Below, one piece after another: positions 15,670 to 24,850 of a stretch of 64,000 bases of DNA (positions within the stretch are counted from its first letter, which is position 1; each line of letters starts with the position of its first letter). This DNA is from Marinobacter lutaoensis. GTDB taxonomy: Bacteria; Pseudomonadota; Gammaproteobacteria; Pseudomonadales; Oleiphilaceae. The position numbers and the translations under genes were made by a program. The notes beneath the pieces are model-generated. The model was not told the DNA's origin, did no database searches, and saw only the letters and a program-made list of their open reading frames with translations. The stretch is taken from positions 248,001 through 312,000 of the forward strand of contig NZ_MSCW01000004.1 in assembly GCF_001981305.1 (NCBI RefSeq), written 5' to 3'.

Positions 15670-16707
15670 AGTGCTATTCCTTCTTGTTCTGGTTCTGGCC
15701 TGCCCGAAAATCGTTGGTAAGTGATAAACGCGATTTTTTTAATCAGCTTCGCGTGCTGAGGCCAAATCAGGGTTCTTGCCCTGGCAAAGGGTGGATAAAC
15801 CGAGCACCCACGGTCATTTACATACGATCAACACTGCTATGGAGCGGGCTGCTCTCGCCACTGGCTGGTCTGTTCCGTTGGAACAAACTGCCAGCAGCTC
15901 CGGCTGGTGAAGTCGCTTTTCTTGGAAAGTTAGCGCGTAGCGCTCGCCGCCTTGCGCGGCTGTGTTCGCGCACATTCGTGCGCGGGGCGAAAGCCTTGAG
16001 CCATTGAGGCACAAGGCTTTCGGCGGGGTTTGCTACCCCGTCTCTGTTTTCGCCGTTGGCGACAGAGACGGGGAGGGGCATGGTGCAAGCTCGGCATACG
16101 CCAGGCTCACATGGTTGAGGCAGAGGTGGTCCTCTGGAATTTGGCTGCTCATGATCGAGTGCCAGGTACGCCACAAATTCAAGAGAACAGCAGCGAGGAG
16201 GGGCATTTGCCAACAGCAAGCAGCGGCAACGATGACGATATAGCGTCAGGGGTTCACGAATGGGGATGAATTTCATCAGGGATACCTCCGAAGGGTTACA
16301 GACGGAGGAATGCCCACGGGGGACAGTCCCCCAGAGGGTTGGTTAGATAAAGGCAAGCGCCTTGTTTACATAAACTGCTGTTTTTCGGCCAGCTACCATT
16401 TACGCCATTAATATTAATAGGTTTTTTGGCTCGGTCAAGCCCCAAAAGTAGGTCTCGTAAAAGGCTGTTGTGAGACCCATATCCCGTCATTCCTACACTG
16501 CCCACCATTCAAACGGTGCTTGAGTCTCTTAAAGTCGCTTTTCGAGACCTTTCAGGTAAGAATTAGCACCCTTCTGGACTATGAATTACTCCAAAGGGAC
16601 TCAAAAAGTTGGGTTGAGGGGATACTTAAGAGGAACGTCCCCGTCAGCTACTGTAACGGGGGAGAGGTTGAAATTCATTCGTTTTTTATTTTGATAGCAG
16701 GCTACAT
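15670..16707. other. 1-kb region without a convincing gene
   Basis: Open frames here lack SD sites and have unnatural composition, so I call none. It holds the hairpin cluster described separately (15932-16073). On the minus strand GGAGG precedes an ATG at 16276 followed by an Arg/Cys-rich frame running through the hairpins; I consider only its first part possibly translated. A GCCCGAAAAT sequence near 15702 weakly resembles the element motif in the opposite register. Confidence 0.5.
15932..16073. other. cluster of six consecutive hairpins; candidate oriT or structured RNA
   Basis: In order: AGCGC-gta-GCGCT (15932-15944), GCCGC/GCGGC (15946-15960), CGCGCAC-attc-GTGCGCG (15967-15984), GAAAGCCTTG/CAAGGCTTTC (15989-16021), CGGGG/CCCCG (16024-16040) and CCCCGTCTCTGT/ACAGAGACGGGG (16036-16073, with inner TCGCC/GGCGA). 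Such density in a non-coding region beside an integrase suggests a transfer origin, recombination site or non-coding RNA. No relaxase gene is near to decide. Confidence 0.5.
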
Positions 16708-16842
16708 TCAGCGATTTCGACGGAAGAACTTGGTTGCGCAACTTTCTAACCGGTCTGCATTCACATAGAGCAAAGCACAAAGAGAAAGAATAAAGCCTAT
16801 AAACCCGAATGCGGTATACATTGTTAATGAAAAATCAATCAT
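16708..16842 (-). CDS. 44-residue single-span membrane peptide
   Basis: ATG at 16842 after GGGAGAAACCA, a good SD. The product has one hydrophobic helix (about 10-27, TAFGFIGFILSLCALLYV) and a basic Cys-containing tail ending FFRRNR. It lies 110 bp downstream of corA on the same strand. No family recognised; its size and shape are those of small regulatory membrane proteins. Confidence 0.55.
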   Translation of the reverse strand: MIDFSLTMYTAFGFIGFILSLCALLYVNADRLESCATKFFRRNR

Positions 16843-16950
16843 TGGTTTCTCCCTAATGTTACTAATAACACAGTATCAGAAAAAAAGATTGGCATATTCT
16901 CCGAGCAAAAAATAATCGTTAAATAAGTTCAATGAACTGTTAGATTTATT

Positions 16951-17904
16951 TCATAACCACCCTTTACGTTTAAAATACCAGTAAGGTGCGATACCGGAGA
17001 TGATCATCAGCCCTATTGCCCAAGGGTAACCGAGTAGCCACTTCAACTCGGGCATGTAGTCAAAGTTCATCCCATAGATACTCGCAACAAGCGTAGGCGG
17101 CAGGAATACCACGGCAGCAATCGAGAAAATTTTAATGATCTGGTTTTGTTCGATATTGATAAAGCCCTGAGTCGAGTCCATCAGAAAGTTGATTTTATCG
17201 AACAGAAAAGTGGTATGAGACATAAGAGTCTCAATATCACGCATGATCTCACGCAGGCTCTCCGACTGCTCCGACTGGGTTTTTAGATGACGCAGCAAAA
17301 ACGAAATATCCCGCTGGGTATCCATCAAGCAGAGGCGGATTTTTCCGTTGCTGTCTTCCAGGCGGGCCAGTTTGCCGATGGCGTCTTCCAGCTCCGACTC
17401 TTCATCCTCCAGAACCATATAGCTGACCTTTTCCAGTTGGCGATGCAGGTCTTCCAGGGTATCGGCATGGTTCTCCACTTTCTGCTCCATCAGTGTGACC
17501 AACAGGTCTTGTGGAGACTGCACTTCCACTTGTCCACGGTGCGCTCTCATACGCAGTAGCCTAAAGTCGGCCAAATCTCCTTCACGAATAGTGATCAAGC
17601 AATTTTTTTGCAGGATACAGGCAACGGATACGGTCGTATGGCGGCCCTCGCTTTGAGCGAGAAACAGTGAGTGGACGTGTATTCCGGCCTGGTCCACGAA
17701 GCAACGGGCCGAGGCTTCGATTTCCTCCACTTCATCCGATTCGGGCAACTCGGTGCGCAGCATGTGTTGCAAGAGCGCACGTTCGTCTTCATTCGGCTCG
17801 TGGGCATCGATCCATCCGGCATTTGTCAGATGGCTACCCAAATCCTCAGGGGGACATTTAATCTCTTGGATCAAGCCACTTTCAATCTTAAACAGTCTCA
17901 GCAT
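16951..17904 (-). CDS. corA: CorA-family magnesium/divalent cation channel
   Basis: A 317-residue CorA-type protein: long soluble N-terminal domain with charged helices (about 1-255), then two C-terminal transmembrane helices with the selectivity motif YGMNF between them and a basic C-terminus (YFKRKGWL). It moves Mg2+ or other divalent cations across the inner membrane as a pentamer. Members with this N-terminal type include zinc transporters of the ZntB kind, so substrate is not certain. Its ATG overlaps the apbE stop (TGATG), making it the last gene of the operon uppP, exchanger, apbE, corA. Confidence 0.88.
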   Translation of the reverse strand: MLRLFKIESGLIQEIKCPPEDLGSHLTNAGWIDAHEPNEDERALLQHMLRTELPESDEVEEIEASARCFVDQAGIHVHSLFLAQSEGRHTTVSVACILQKNCLITIREGDLADFRLLRMRAHRGQVEVQSPQDLLVTLMEQKVENHADTLEDLHRQLEKVSYMVLEDEESELEDAIGKLARLEDSNGKIRLCLMDTQRDISFLLRHLKTQSEQSESLREIMRDIETLMSHTTFLFDKINFLMDSTQGFINIEQNQIIKIFSIAAVVFLPPTLVASIYGMNFDYMPELKWLLGYPWAIGLMIISGIAPYWYFKRKGWL

Positions 17905-18917
17905 CAGTGAACCTCTATGGTTTTCATTGAGTGCCAGCGATGAGTCGCGGCCTCTTCGAACTGGTTATTGTGTGTGGTAATGAATAAGGCAGCGATGCCA
18001 TTCTCATCCGCTGTCGTCATACCGGCTTCCCGGCCTAGGCAAAGAAGGGCCGTGGACCATGCATCCGCCAGGGTTGGATTGTCGTTGATGACAGTGACCG
18101 AGACCGTGTGGTGGGTGACTGGCCTACCCGTGCGGGCATCCAGGACGTGGCTGTAGCGCTTACCCTGCTCATCAAAGTAATGGCGATAGGTGCCCGACGT
18201 CATAACGGAAACCGGAGCATCCTGGCGGATGGTAAGGGCTTTTTGCACCGAACGGCCACCTGGCAAGGGCCTCTCGACGCCAATACGCCAAGGGGAACCG
18301 TCTGGTTTATGCCCACGGGTTTGCAATTCTCCGCCAATCTCCACCAGATAGTTTTGTACTCCGGCGGCTTCGACTACGGTGGCGATCCGGGCAACGCTGT
18401 AGCCCTGGGCAATGGAGGAAAGATCTACATGAACCTGCGGGTCAGTTTTTCGCAACTGGGTGGGTGTCGGGGTTTCCAGTTTGCTGAAACCGACGTGTTG
18501 GAGCTGCTGTACCAAAGTGGCCGGCTCTGGTGGAGTCAGGGTTTGCCCCGAGAATCCCCAAAGATCAAACAATGGTTTGATGGTCAGGTCATAGCATCCC
18601 CGGCTGGCTTGACTGATTTCCCTGGCTGCCTCCACAAGTCCGACAATCTCTGAACCCACTTCAATCGGAGCGATTGTCTTTTTGGCATTAAATCGCTCAA
18701 TGTCGGAATCTGTTCGGTAGTTGGACAAGGCCCGATCTAGGCGGTCGAACTCCGCCTGAATACGGGTTTGTAACGTAGCAACATCCACCCCACCAGGCTG
18801 CCACACCGTGACATGCCAAGTCGTACCTTGAGCGGAACCAGACAGCGTCTGAACCCTGTCCTGTTGACTACATGCTGCCAGGCTGATGACAAAAAGAATA
18901 AAAACGACCGGCCTCAT
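17904..18917 (-). CDS. apbE: ApbE, FAD:protein FMN transferase lipoprotein
   Basis: A 337-residue protein with a lipoprotein signal (lipobox LAAC, residues 1-16) and the ApbE core: GTTWHVTVW near the start, SQASRGCYDLTIKPLFDLWGF, the VEIGGELQTRG segment, and a C-terminal HVLDARTGRPV followed by ADAWSTALLCLG. ApbE attaches FMN to Thr of Rnf/Nqr subunits and other periplasmic flavoproteins, using FAD and Mg2+. The start at 18917 overlaps the exchanger stop (ATGA) and gives a clean signal peptide; the longer frame adds nine residues in front of it. Confidence 0.92.
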   Translation of the reverse strand: MRPVVFILFVISLAACSQQDRVQTLSGSAQGTTWHVTVWQPGGVDVATLQTRIQAEFDRLDRALSNYRTDSDIERFNAKKTIAPIEVGSEIVGLVEAAREISQASRGCYDLTIKPLFDLWGFSGQTLTPPEPATLVQQLQHVGFSKLETPTPTQLRKTDPQVHVDLSSIAQGYSVARIATVVEAAGVQNYLVEIGGELQTRGHKPDGSPWRIGVERPLPGGRSVQKALTIRQDAPVSVMTSGTYRHYFDEQGKRYSHVLDARTGRPVTHHTVSVTVINDNPTLADAWSTALLCLGREAGMTTADENGIAALFITTHNNQFEEAATHRWHSMKTIEVH

Positions 18918-19888
18918 GCTGCCACCACCGTTGTGACCAACCAAGTGTTGTAGGCGGCAAAGACTATCAATAACAGCGTACCTTCAATTCGATTAATCCG
19001 CCCCTCGCCGCGAAAGCCATAGGCCATCACAAACAGTACGACGGTCAGTGCCAACATCACTGGCCAGTCGCGGGTCATGACATCGGGAGACAGTACGGGC
19101 ATGGGCGCAATGAGACCCGCGATGCCCACTACTGCCAACAGGTTGAACATGTTGGAGCCCACCACGTTGCCAATGGCAATGTCATGTTCGCCCTTTCTGG
19201 CCGCCATCACCGAGGCCGCCAACTCCGGCAATGAGGTGCCCAGCGCAACAATGGTCAGACCGATAATCAGATCGCTGACATCCAGCGCCTGAGCAATGCT
19301 AACAGCCCCCCATACCAGAATGCGGGAGCTAGCCACCAGTAGCACCAGCCCTGCAACCAGCCAGAAAATCGCTTTGCCCAAGGTCATGGGATGGGCGGAT
19401 AACTCCTGCTCGGTTTCGGTCTCCAGGGAATCCCCCCTGCCACGACGAGCGGTAAAGATAGTCCAGCCGACGAGCCCGAAAAAACCAACCAGCAACAACA
19501 AGGCTTCGGGACGATCAAGAGAGCCGTTCCAGAACAAAGCGCCGGACAGCAGCCCGATGGCGAAGAGCAGTGGCAGTTCCCGGCGCACAATCTTCGAATG
19601 CACGGCGATAGGAGCGACCAACGCCGTAACACCCAGAATCAGTCCGGTATTGACGATATTGGAGCCGAGCGCATTGCCCAGCGCCAGGTCCGGATTGCCA
19701 TCCAGTGCCGCCATGGCAGACACCACCATCTCCGGAGCAGACGTACCAAAGCCCACGATCACCATCCCAATCAGCAAAGAAGGCATGCCAGCGTGTCGGG
19801 CGGTGGCTGCCGCGCCTTCGACAAAACGATCTGCGCTCCACACCAATAAAACAAAACCTCCCAGGATGGCGAGTAAAGCCCAGGTCAT
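18914..19888 (-). CDS. CaCA-family sodium/calcium exchanger (YrbG-like)
   Basis: A membrane protein of 324 residues, about ten helices. The two inverted alpha repeats are clear: GFGTSAPEMVVS with LGNALGSNIVNTGL, and ALGTSLPELAASV with IGNVVGSNMFNLLA, carrying the ion-binding Glu, Thr and Asn residues. It exchanges Na+ or K+ against Ca2+ in the inner membrane. ATG 19888 is chosen because GAGGAG is then 5 bp upstream. It follows uppP closely. Confidence 0.88.
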   Translation of the reverse strand: MTWALLAILGGFVLLVWSADRFVEGAAATARHAGMPSLLIGMVIVGFGTSAPEMVVSAMAALDGNPDLALGNALGSNIVNTGLILGVTALVAPIAVHSKIVRRELPLLFAIGLLSGALFWNGSLDRPEALLLLVGFFGLVGWTIFTARRGRGDSLETETEQELSAHPMTLGKAIFWLVAGLVLLVASSRILVWGAVSIAQALDVSDLIIGLTIVALGTSLPELAASVMAARKGEHDIAIGNVVGSNMFNLLAVVGIAGLIAPMPVLSPDVMTRDWPVMLALTVVLFVMAYGFRGEGRINRIEGTLLLIVFAAYNTWLVTTVVAA

Positions 19889-19897
19889 AATCACTCC

Positions 19898-20698
19898 TCA
19901 GTTCATCAACAACACATAAATGACAGCGGCCAAGGCCATTCGATAGAGCACATAGGGCCACATACCGAACCGGTTGAGCCATTTCAGAAAAAAATGGATG
20001 GCAGTCAGCGCCATGATGAAGGAGGTGAGGCCCCCAATCACGAATCCGCTCCAGTCCACGACAACATCACCGGTGGCCACTTCCATCAGTTTGGCGGAGG
20101 CCGCCAGCGCCGTGATGGGGATGGCCAGCAGGAAAGAAAAGCGGGCCGCCGACTCCCGGCTGAGACCGAGCATCAGCCCGGCGGTGATGGTTATGCCTGA
20201 GCGAGAGGTGCCGGGAATCAGTGAGAGCGCCTGAGCTGTACCGACTAACAGGGCATCCCGCCAGGTCAGTGTGGTGATAGTCCGGCGCTGGCTGGGGCGC
20301 CAATCCGCCCAGCCCAATAGCAGGCCAAAAATCAGCGTAGTAAAGAAAATGATCTCGACAGAACGCAGTTGGGTGTCAATAAGATCCAGTAAGAGCAAAC
20401 CGGCCAATGCAGCAGGAACTGTACCGATGACCAGATAGCAGGCCATCAGGCCCTGTCCGATGAAGCGCTGCTGTAATAGCGATGCAACGCCATCTTTGGT
20501 CAGATTTGTCACATCACGGCGGAAGTACAACACGACGGCCAGTAAGGTGCCCACATGCACAGCTAGGTCAAAAGCCACGCCTTGGTCGGTCCAGCCAACC
20601 AGCACTGGGGTCAGAATCAGATGAGCGGAGCTAGAAATTGGTAAAAATTCCGTGATGCCCTGAATAATCCCTAGCCAAAAAGCTTGAAAAAAATCCAT
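19898..20698 (-). CDS. uppP: undecaprenyl-diphosphatase UppP (BacA)
   Basis: 266 residues, about eight membrane helices. The two BacA signatures are present: EFLPISSSAHL near the N-terminus and PGTSRSGITIT in the middle, which form the active site facing the periplasm. It dephosphorylates undecaprenyl diphosphate to recycle the lipid carrier for peptidoglycan; extra copies raise bacitracin tolerance. Start at ATG 20698 with GGAG 5 bp upstream. First gene of the four-gene operon; since GC content is below the backbone, this may be an accessory copy. Confidence 0.92.
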   Translation of the reverse strand: MDFFQAFWLGIIQGITEFLPISSSAHLILTPVLVGWTDQGVAFDLAVHVGTLLAVVLYFRRDVTNLTKDGVASLLQQRFIGQGLMACYLVIGTVPAALAGLLLLDLIDTQLRSVEIIFFTTLIFGLLLGWADWRPSQRRTITTLTWRDALLVGTAQALSLIPGTSRSGITITAGLMLGLSRESAARFSFLLAIPITALAASAKLMEVATGDVVVDWSGFVIGGLTSFIMALTAIHFFLKWLNRFGMWPYVLYRMALAAVIYVLLMN

Positions 20699-20825
20699 CA
20701 AATCTCCTGGACTAACGATGATGACTTAGATGGAATCCTATGATTGATCACGGCATCGTGTAACGAAGAAAAACGTTCTTTCGGTTTAATTCTCGATTCG
20801 ACTGAGCTTTTATAATCAGACACAT

Positions 20826-21416
20826 TCATTCTTTCTCTTTTACCCTCTCTCGGTTAGGTTTAACTACTCCAACCCTGTTATAAATAGTTGTTCTGGAAAC
20901 GCCAAATCGTTTGGCAATATCAGAGACGGGAATATTCGGGTCCTTGAGTAGAGCCTTAATCTCTTTAATATCTTTTTGTTTCAATTTTTGTTTTCGTCCA
21001 CCTGAACGGCCACGCGCTCGAGCAGCCTTCAGCCCTGCTTGTGTTCTCTCGCTGATTAGATTCCTCTCAAATTCGGCAAGTGCAGCAAATACATGAAAAA
21101 CCAGCTTTCCAGAGGCACTTGTCGTTTCGATCTTTTCTTGAAGACTCTCAAATCCGATTTTCTGTTCTTCCAGGGTCGTCACGAGTTTGACCAAATCACC
21201 TAAGCTTCGTCCCAGACGGTCCAGCCTCCAAACTACCAACGTGTCGCCTGAACGCAGAGCTTTCAGGCAAGCCTCAAGCTCCGGCCTTTCAGTGTTCTTC
21301 CCACTGGCTTTGTCTTCATAGATGACCTGGCAGCCCGCTTTCTCCATAGCATCCCTTTGGAGGTGCAGGTTTTGATCATCCGTTGAAACGCGGGCATAGC
21401 CAATACGTTGATTCAT
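20826..21416 (-). CDS. serine recombinase (Tn3 resolvase/invertase family)
   Basis: 196 residues. N-terminal catalytic domain with the Ser nucleophile in IGYARVSTDDQNL, the VVWRLDRLGRS and AEFERNLISERTQAG motifs; C-terminal HTH (ISDIAKRFGVSRTTIYNR-like, about 155-180). It resolves or inverts DNA between short sites. No transposase accompanies it, so it may be a remnant of a transposon or the mobilising enzyme of a small island with the adjacent ATPase gene. Upstream (21420-21470) is AT-rich and may hold its recombination site. Confidence 0.9.
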   Translation of the reverse strand: MNQRIGYARVSTDDQNLHLQRDAMEKAGCQVIYEDKASGKNTERPELEACLKALRSGDTLVVWRLDRLGRSLGDLVKLVTTLEEQKIGFESLQEKIETTSASGKLVFHVFAALAEFERNLISERTQAGLKAARARGRSGGRKQKLKQKDIKEIKALLKDPNIPVSDIAKRFGVSRTTIYNRVGVVKPNRERVKEKE

Positions 21417-21735
21417 TTACAATAAATAAACATAGAAAAATGTACAATTAATTTAACACATTGAATGCCGAGAAGCCATGCGAAAGGGCGCCTTCCCAAG
21501 GTGTTCAAAAAACGGTGGTTTTATGGACATAGACAGTATTAATTGATAAGTATCATATTCATAGATATTGCAAATCGAGCTGGTCGCCAGAAAGCAGACT
21601 CTCCTGTACTTGCTGCAAGCTCCTAGCTAAGGCAGACTAAGTTATTAAATTAGTAAAAATTTAAGGTAATCCTCTCAGCTCATTACATAGAAAGAGGATT
21701 CGCCAAAGCGAATTGTAGGTTCAGGGGAACGGGTT
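21417..21735. other. AT-rich intergenic region between divergent genes
   Basis: 319 bp without a gene. It should contain the promoters of the recombinase and the ATPase, and probably the recombinase's res-like site, but I see no firm repeat. Confidence 0.4.
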
Positions 21736-23937
21736 ATGGAAAAGCTATCTATTGAGTTGAAAAATTGCTTTGGTATATCGGATTTTAATGAGACGTTCAG
21801 CTTTGAAAAATCAAACGCACACTTAATATATGCTCCTAATGGGGTAATGAAAACTTCTTTAGCTAAAACATTTGATTGCCTTAGTGTGGACGGCGGAAAG
21901 CCAAAGGAAGTTCTCTATAATCTTGAGCCTGAATGGAGCATCAAGATCGATGACCAAGAAATACTGCCAGATGAGATATTGGTAGTTAAGCCCTTTGATG
22001 CAGAGTTTGACTCAGACAATTTATCTACATTGCTTGTTAATAGCGAGCAAAAAGCCACTTATGATTCCATCTATAAAGAAATATTAAGCGCACGAAATCA
22101 ACTCTCAAAAGGATTGAACAAGTTATCAAAAGTCCCCCAAGACAAAGTAGAACAGCAATTAATTGACGATTTCGAAGTTGATAATATTTTTGAAGCGATT
22201 GAAGCCGTCCAAAATTTTGATCAAGGAAACTCAGAACTTTCAAAAATTCCATATTCAAAGATATTCGACCCGAAAGTTATTGAGTTGCTAAATGATGAAT
22301 CTATTCGCGATAATATAGATGAATACAGCACTCGTTATAATGAACTCGTCGATAAATCTCCTTTATTTTCTAGGGGTAAATTCAACCCAATAAATGCCGC
22401 GTCAGTTTCGAAGTCTCTTAAGAAAGAGAAGTTCTTCAATGCCGAGCATAAACTTTTGATGAAGGGGAATGATGAACCTATATGTGATCAGAAGAGTCTC
22501 GATGAGCTGCTAAAAAAAGAAAGTGAGTCTATTCTTGGCGACGGTCAACTACAAACCATATCAAATAAAATAATTTCTGGCGTCGCACCAGTTAAAGCAT
22601 TTCAAGAGATCATTGAGAGTAGCCCATCAGTAACCGCGTATTTAGGAGACCTAGCGCACCTTAAGAAATTGCTCTGGTCGTCTTATTATGCGACTGACAA
22701 GTCAGGATTTGACAGCTTACTTAGCTTATTCCAAAGCAAAAAATCAGAGCTTGCAGAAATAGAAAGGCAGGCAAGCTTAGAAAACACATTGTGGCACGAA
22801 TCAAAAGAAGTTTTTAAAAGGCGCTTTTACGTTCCCTTTGGAGTCGATATTGAAGATCATAAAAATGTAATTCTAGGAACATCAGCACCAAACATGGTTT
22901 TCACCTTTCCAAGGGAAAATGGTGAACCGGTTAGATTCGACAGAGGTCAACTAGATTCTCTTGATTGTCTCTCACTAGGTGAGCGGAGAGCTATGTACTT
23001 GCTTTATGTGATTTTCGAGTTCAAAGCAAGATTAAAATCAGGTCAAAGGTCAGTAATCATTATTGATGATATTGCAGATTCGTTTGATTATAAAAATAAG
23101 TATGCGATTGTCGAGTATCTGAGGGAGATGGCCGGAGAAGACCTGTTTAGATTAATTATACTGACGCATAACTTTGATTTTTACAGGACAGTTCAAGGAC
23201 GAGTCCTCGATACAGCTCAATGGGATAACTCTTTCATAGCTCAAAAGAGCGAGGGGAAAATTTTACTTCTTAAAGGGGGAAGTAAGGATGTATCCAGCCC
23301 ATTTGATCTCTGGAAAAAGAGTTACGATTCAAATGCCGAAATGTTCATTTCAATGATACCCTTTGTAAGAAATCTTATCGAGTACCGAGATGGATTTTCA
23401 CCAGATTACAAAAAGCTAACATCAATGCTTCATATTAAAGACAATGATGATGAGCCTGATTATAAAACACGATCACTAAAAGTAGAGGATTTAGAAAATA
23501 TCATTGCCAAAGTCGTACAAGGAAGAGATGTTGGCCAAAACTTCGATAAAGATGAGCCGGTCCTAGATCTTATTTACAGAACTGCTGACGATTTAGCAAA
23601 CGCTCCAATTCCTACAGACACAATAGCTTTAGAGCGTAAAATAGCGCTTTCCATAGCTATACGCCTAAAAGCAGAGGAGTTTATGTGGAATCATGTGAAC
23701 GATAAAACTCCCATCAAGGGTTCACAAACCGGGCGGTTGTTCAATAGAATTGTGAACGAACAGTCAGGCAACGGTGATTTTGAGCAAGTAGAGAGGGTGC
23801 TATCTCAGGTAACATTAATGACACCTGAAAATATTCACCTTAATTCGTTTATGTACGAGCCCCTAATTGATTTAGCCATGGACCATCTAATTACCCTATT
23901 CAGAGATATTAAAGCGCTCACGTTCCCTGGTGCATAA
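21736..23937 (+). CDS. lone PrrC/RloC-like (AAA_13) ATPase, possible anti-phage gene
   Basis: 733 residues. Walker A YAPNGVMKTSLAKTF (about 32-46), a long coiled middle region (about 100-370), ABC-type signature LSLGERRAM (about 415-423), Walker B SVIIIDDIADSFDY and the switch His in ILTHNFDFYRT. The C-terminal 200 residues are charged and do not match a nuclease I know. ATPases of this type sense phage or DNA damage in PrrC, RloC and related defence systems. The gene is markedly AT-rich and stands alone beside a serine recombinase, which fits recent acquisition. Toxic effector activity, if any, must be in the C-terminus. Confidence 0.7.
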   Translation: MEKLSIELKNCFGISDFNETFSFEKSNAHLIYAPNGVMKTSLAKTFDCLSVDGGKPKEVLYNLEPEWSIKIDDQEILPDEILVVKPFDAEFDSDNLSTLLVNSEQKATYDSIYKEILSARNQLSKGLNKLSKVPQDKVEQQLIDDFEVDNIFEAIEAVQNFDQGNSELSKIPYSKIFDPKVIELLNDESIRDNIDEYSTRYNELVDKSPLFSRGKFNPINAASVSKSLKKEKFFNAEHKLLMKGNDEPICDQKSLDELLKKESESILGDGQLQTISNKIISGVAPVKAFQEIIESSPSVTAYLGDLAHLKKLLWSSYYATDKSGFDSLLSLFQSKKSELAEIERQASLENTLWHESKEVFKRRFYVPFGVDIEDHKNVILGTSAPNMVFTFPRENGEPVRFDRGQLDSLDCLSLGERRAMYLLYVIFEFKARLKSGQRSVIIIDDIADSFDYKNKYAIVEYLREMAGEDLFRLIILTHNFDFYRTVQGRVLDTAQWDNSFIAQKSEGKILLLKGGSKDVSSPFDLWKKSYDSNAEMFISMIPFVRNLIEYRDGFSPDYKKLTSMLHIKDNDDEPDYKTRSLKVEDLENIIAKVVQGRDVGQNFDKDEPVLDLIYRTADDLANAPIPTDTIALERKIALSIAIRLKAEEFMWNHVNDKTPIKGSQTGRLFNRIVNEQSGNGDFEQVERVLSQVTLMTPENIHLNSFMYEPLIDLAMDHLITLFRDIKALTFPGA

Positions 23938-24106
23938 GGCTGGGTACTGTGAGTCCTGGATCTTACGAATTTTGATCCATATTTACTCCTTAAGTGATAC
24001 AACCTATTGTTTTATAACGATATTGCACATTCTGCATCGGGAAGTAAAACAGCCAAAAAGATCGAAAGCATCCAACCAAATAAATGGACTTAAATTCTGG
24101 GTAGCG

Positions 24107-24850
24107 TCACTCGCCACCAATGGCAAAATTTGGGCTAGCCACGATTAAGTGGCGCATAACGGCATCGTATAGTTGGCCGCATATGGCGTTACGGTTTTTG
24201 TTTGGGCTTGCTAGATTCACGTTCAAAGATGGTAGCTGTGGGAGCCCATGTTGACTACCAAGACGTTTGAGTGTGGGAGGTATTGTCGATCTAGGCAAAG
24301 CAGAAACTACGGTTCCACTTTCCACCGCTGCCACAAGCCCCCCGTAACTGTAGGTCTCGTACTCCACTTGATACTCACGTCCCGAACCTTTAAGCGCGCC
24401 AAGCATTACTTCTCTGTCAGGGCAGCCGTGTTCAAACAAAGCTACGGGTACCGTACTTTGTTGCCAAGCTAACGATTGTCGGGCACATACCCATTCTAGC
24501 GGTTCGACCCTGATGGGCTCTGCGTTAATGTCAGAAGGACAATGCTGTGCCAGAGCAATATCGAACTCCCCTTTTTTATAACGCTCCCAGATACCAGTGC
24601 TAAAGCTGCAATCCAAAGTTATTTGCACATTGGGAAACTGGCATTTCCAATGCTCAAGTAGTCCTGGTAATAGGCAGCTTGCATAACAATCGGTGGTGGC
24701 AAATCGAATGATTTGTCGGTCAATGGTGTGTTGCGTCAACCACAACTCAGCTTCATTGTTTGCGGTGACGACCTTTTGCGCCCTCAAGTAGAAGGCCATT
24801 CCTTTTTCTGTGAGGGTGACAAGAATAGTAACTCGATCCTTGCCGAAGTT
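24107..24850 (-). pseudogene. LysR-type regulator lacking its DNA-binding domain
   Basis: The frame contains the end of the linker helix (VTLTEKGMAFYLRAQKVV) and a full LysR substrate-binding domain (RFATTDCYASCLLPGLLEHW onwards). The N-terminal winged HTH expected before VTLTEKG is absent; upstream sequence in the frame is unrelated. The protein could not bind DNA in the usual way, so I call it a remnant. Break point lies about 24840-24860, next to the start of a monooxygenase fragment that has also lost its N-terminus. Confidence 0.75.

Larger units (their letters stand above)
1..16300. mobile_element. part of an integrated plasmid-like conjugative element
   Basis: This stretch combines a tyrosine recombinase, an iteron origin with a RepA-type initiator, conjugation proteins TraN and TraG, a FlhDC-like activator pair and a second integrase-family gene. 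Base composition is lower in GC than the backbone right of 26.9 kb. Most genes run on the minus strand and share a dispersed operator-like motif. Only two transfer genes are visible, so relaxase, coupling protein and the remaining type IV secretion genes must lie left of the window or be missing. The right edge is inferred from the last element-type gene and the structured DNA near 16 kb; I found no tRNA or clear att repeat. Confidence 0.6.

Noticed and set aside
15818..16276. 152-codon minus-strand frame with a GGAGG upstream
   Set aside because: It runs through the hairpin cluster and has an Arg/Pro/Cys-rich composition unlike a folded protein; at most its first 40 residues might be translated.
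1..16300. tRNA gene and att direct repeats marking the integration site
   Set aside because: I found no tRNA-like sequence or convincing long direct repeat at either visible edge; the left end is outside the window.
16296..16768. Short frames on both strands between the element and corA
   Set aside because: No SD, no domain, and atypical composition.
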